Program-made: the position numbers and the translations under genes | Assembly (NCBI RefSeq): GCF_900099905.1 | Contig: NZ_FNEE01000003.1 | Coordinates: 1 to 64,000 of the forward strand | Length of the DNA: 64,000 nt | Direction of reading: 5' to 3' | DNA from: Mesorhizobium muleiense | GTDB lineage: Bacteria > Pseudomonadota > Alphaproteobacteria > Rhizobiales > Rhizobiaceae | Notes under the pieces: model-generated | Database searches by the model: none | What the model was told of the DNA's origin: nothing | The model's input: the letters and a program-made list of their open reading frames with translations, nothing else | Part shown: piece after piece, positions 63,421 to 64,000 of the stretch | Layout: each line of letters begins with the position of its first letter | Numbering within the stretch: the first letter of the stretch is position 1

Positions 63421-64000
63421 ATGGCCGGCATTGAAAGAACCGCCGCGAAACGATTGACCAACGTCGCCTGGGGCGCGCTTGCGGCGCTGATGCTCGCGGC
63501 GGCTGGCGCCGCCTTGTGGCAGACGCCGGCGATCGCGGCCGAGGCGGCGGTGGTGATCCCGCCACCGGCGATGGACGAAAAACCCGCCGCCGGCACCGCC
63601 AGGGCGATCTTCGCCGGCGGCTGCTTCTGGGGCGTGCAAGGCGTGTTCCAGCACGTCAAGGGCGTGACCAGCGCCGTCTCCGGCTATGCGGGCGGCGACA
63701 AGGACACCGCCGTCTACGAGACGGTCGGCACCGGCCGGACCGGGCATGCCGAGGCCGTCGAGATCATCTACGAGCCGTCCAAAGTCAGTTACGGCCAGCT
63801 GCTGCAGGTGTATTTCTCGGTCGCGCACAACCCGACGCAGCTGAACTACCAGGGTCCGGACCGCGGCCCGCAATACCGTTCGACGATCTTTGCCGAAAGC
63901 GACGCGCAGAAGAAGATCGCCGAGAGCTATATCGCCCAGCTCGGCAAGGCCAAGGTGTTTCCGGAGCCGATCGTGACCACGCTGGAGACGGGGAAAAAAT
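63421..64000 (+). CDS. msrA: Exported peptide methionine sulfoxide reductase A (partial, cut by the window end)
   Basis: The first 193 codons are visible. A membrane-targeting N-terminus (hydrophobic NVAWGALAALMLAAAGAALW, likely cleavage near AIA/A at residue 39) precedes the MsrA catalytic domain. The catalytic Cys is residue 68 in IFAGGCFWGVQGVFQHVKGV, followed by GYAGGDKDTAVYETVGTGRT, HAEAVEIIYEP and NYQGPDRGPQYRSTIF. It reduces methionine S-sulfoxide, here apparently in the periplasm or at the membrane. AGGAGAG lies 7 bases before ATG 63421. The C-terminus lies beyond 64000, so a fused MsrB domain cannot be ruled out. Confidence 0.92.
   Translation, partial: MAGIERTAAKRLTNVAWGALAALMLAAAGAALWQTPAIAAEAAVVIPPPAMDEKPAAGTARAIFAGGCFWGVQGVFQHVKGVTSAVSGYAGGDKDTAVYETVGTGRTGHAEAVEIIYEPSKVSYGQLLQVYFSVAHNPTQLNYQGPDRGPQYRSTIFAESDAQKKIAESYIAQLGKAKVFPEPIVTTLETGKK

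Overview
The window reads as chromosomal DNA of a rhizobial alphaproteobacterium, most likely Mesorhizobium or a close relative. The evidence is the high GC content, the dnaK-dnaJ-pmtA-pyrF order, the number of ABC uptake systems for sugars, amines and amino acids, the De Ley-Doudoroff galactose genes, and several families of interspersed palindromic repeats between genes. No rRNA, tRNA, CRISPR array, intact insertion sequence or prophage was seen. This assignment comes from gene content and recalled synteny, not from a database search.

Layout. 0-6 kb: an amino-acid-type binding protein and a hydantoinase/oxoprolinase pair (hyuA-hyuB) on the minus strand, divergent from a ferredoxin-NADP reductase. 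6-12.5 kb: deoC, a two-domain aldehyde dehydrogenase, then an SDR dehydrogenase and an FAH-family hydrolase that look like the end of a non-phosphorylated 6-deoxysugar (L-fucose-type) pathway. 12.6-23.5 kb: a large amino-sugar locus. The minus arm is murQ, a sugar ABC transporter, a Gfo/Idh/MocA oxidoreductase and an ATPase. The plus arm is a BadF-type amino-sugar kinase, a GntR regulator (NagQ-like), a SIS-domain deaminase and nagA. The divergent promoters between the arms each carry a TGGTATT-N4-TGGTATT direct repeat. 23.5-25.8 kb: malonyl-CoA decarboxylase and rpe. 25.9-31.7 kb: two large secreted proteins of unknown role that share Cys-x10-Cys modules. 32-38.2 kb: dnaK, dnaJ, pmtA, an FMN reductase, pyrF and a DUF1330 protein. 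38.2-45.8 kb: a seven-gene operon (XRE-cupin regulator, PotDBCA-like transporter, amine-type oxidase, cupin) with a perfect inverted repeat before the regulator, plus an orphan ATP-grasp protein. 45.9-49.2 kb: galactose dehydrogenase, dgoK, dgoA and lactonase, translationally coupled. 49.6-57.4 kb: gshB, a ComM/YifB ATPase, an unknown secreted protein, malate synthase G and an orphan HyuA-like protein. 57.7-59.4 kb: a CDGSH iron-sulfur protein, then a small patch with two DNA-binding-type small proteins, a 16-bp inverted repeat and an iteron-like array. 59.8-64 kb: lepA, a TadG-like pseudopilin-associated protein, a methionine-rich exported peptide and an exported MsrA that is cut by the window edge.

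The genes mostly serve scavenging of plant- or wall-derived carbon and nitrogen (amino sugars, galactose, deoxysugars, polyamine-like amines, malonate, hydantoin-like compounds), set among housekeeping genes. The observations most worth following are the paired NagQ-type operators with MurQ and NagA in one regulon, the Met-rich peptide beside an exported MsrA, the two Cys-repeat secreted proteins, and the repeat-rich small-regulator patch at 58.5-59.5 kb. Start codons were corrected by hand wherever the longest reading frame ran into upstream non-coding DNA.
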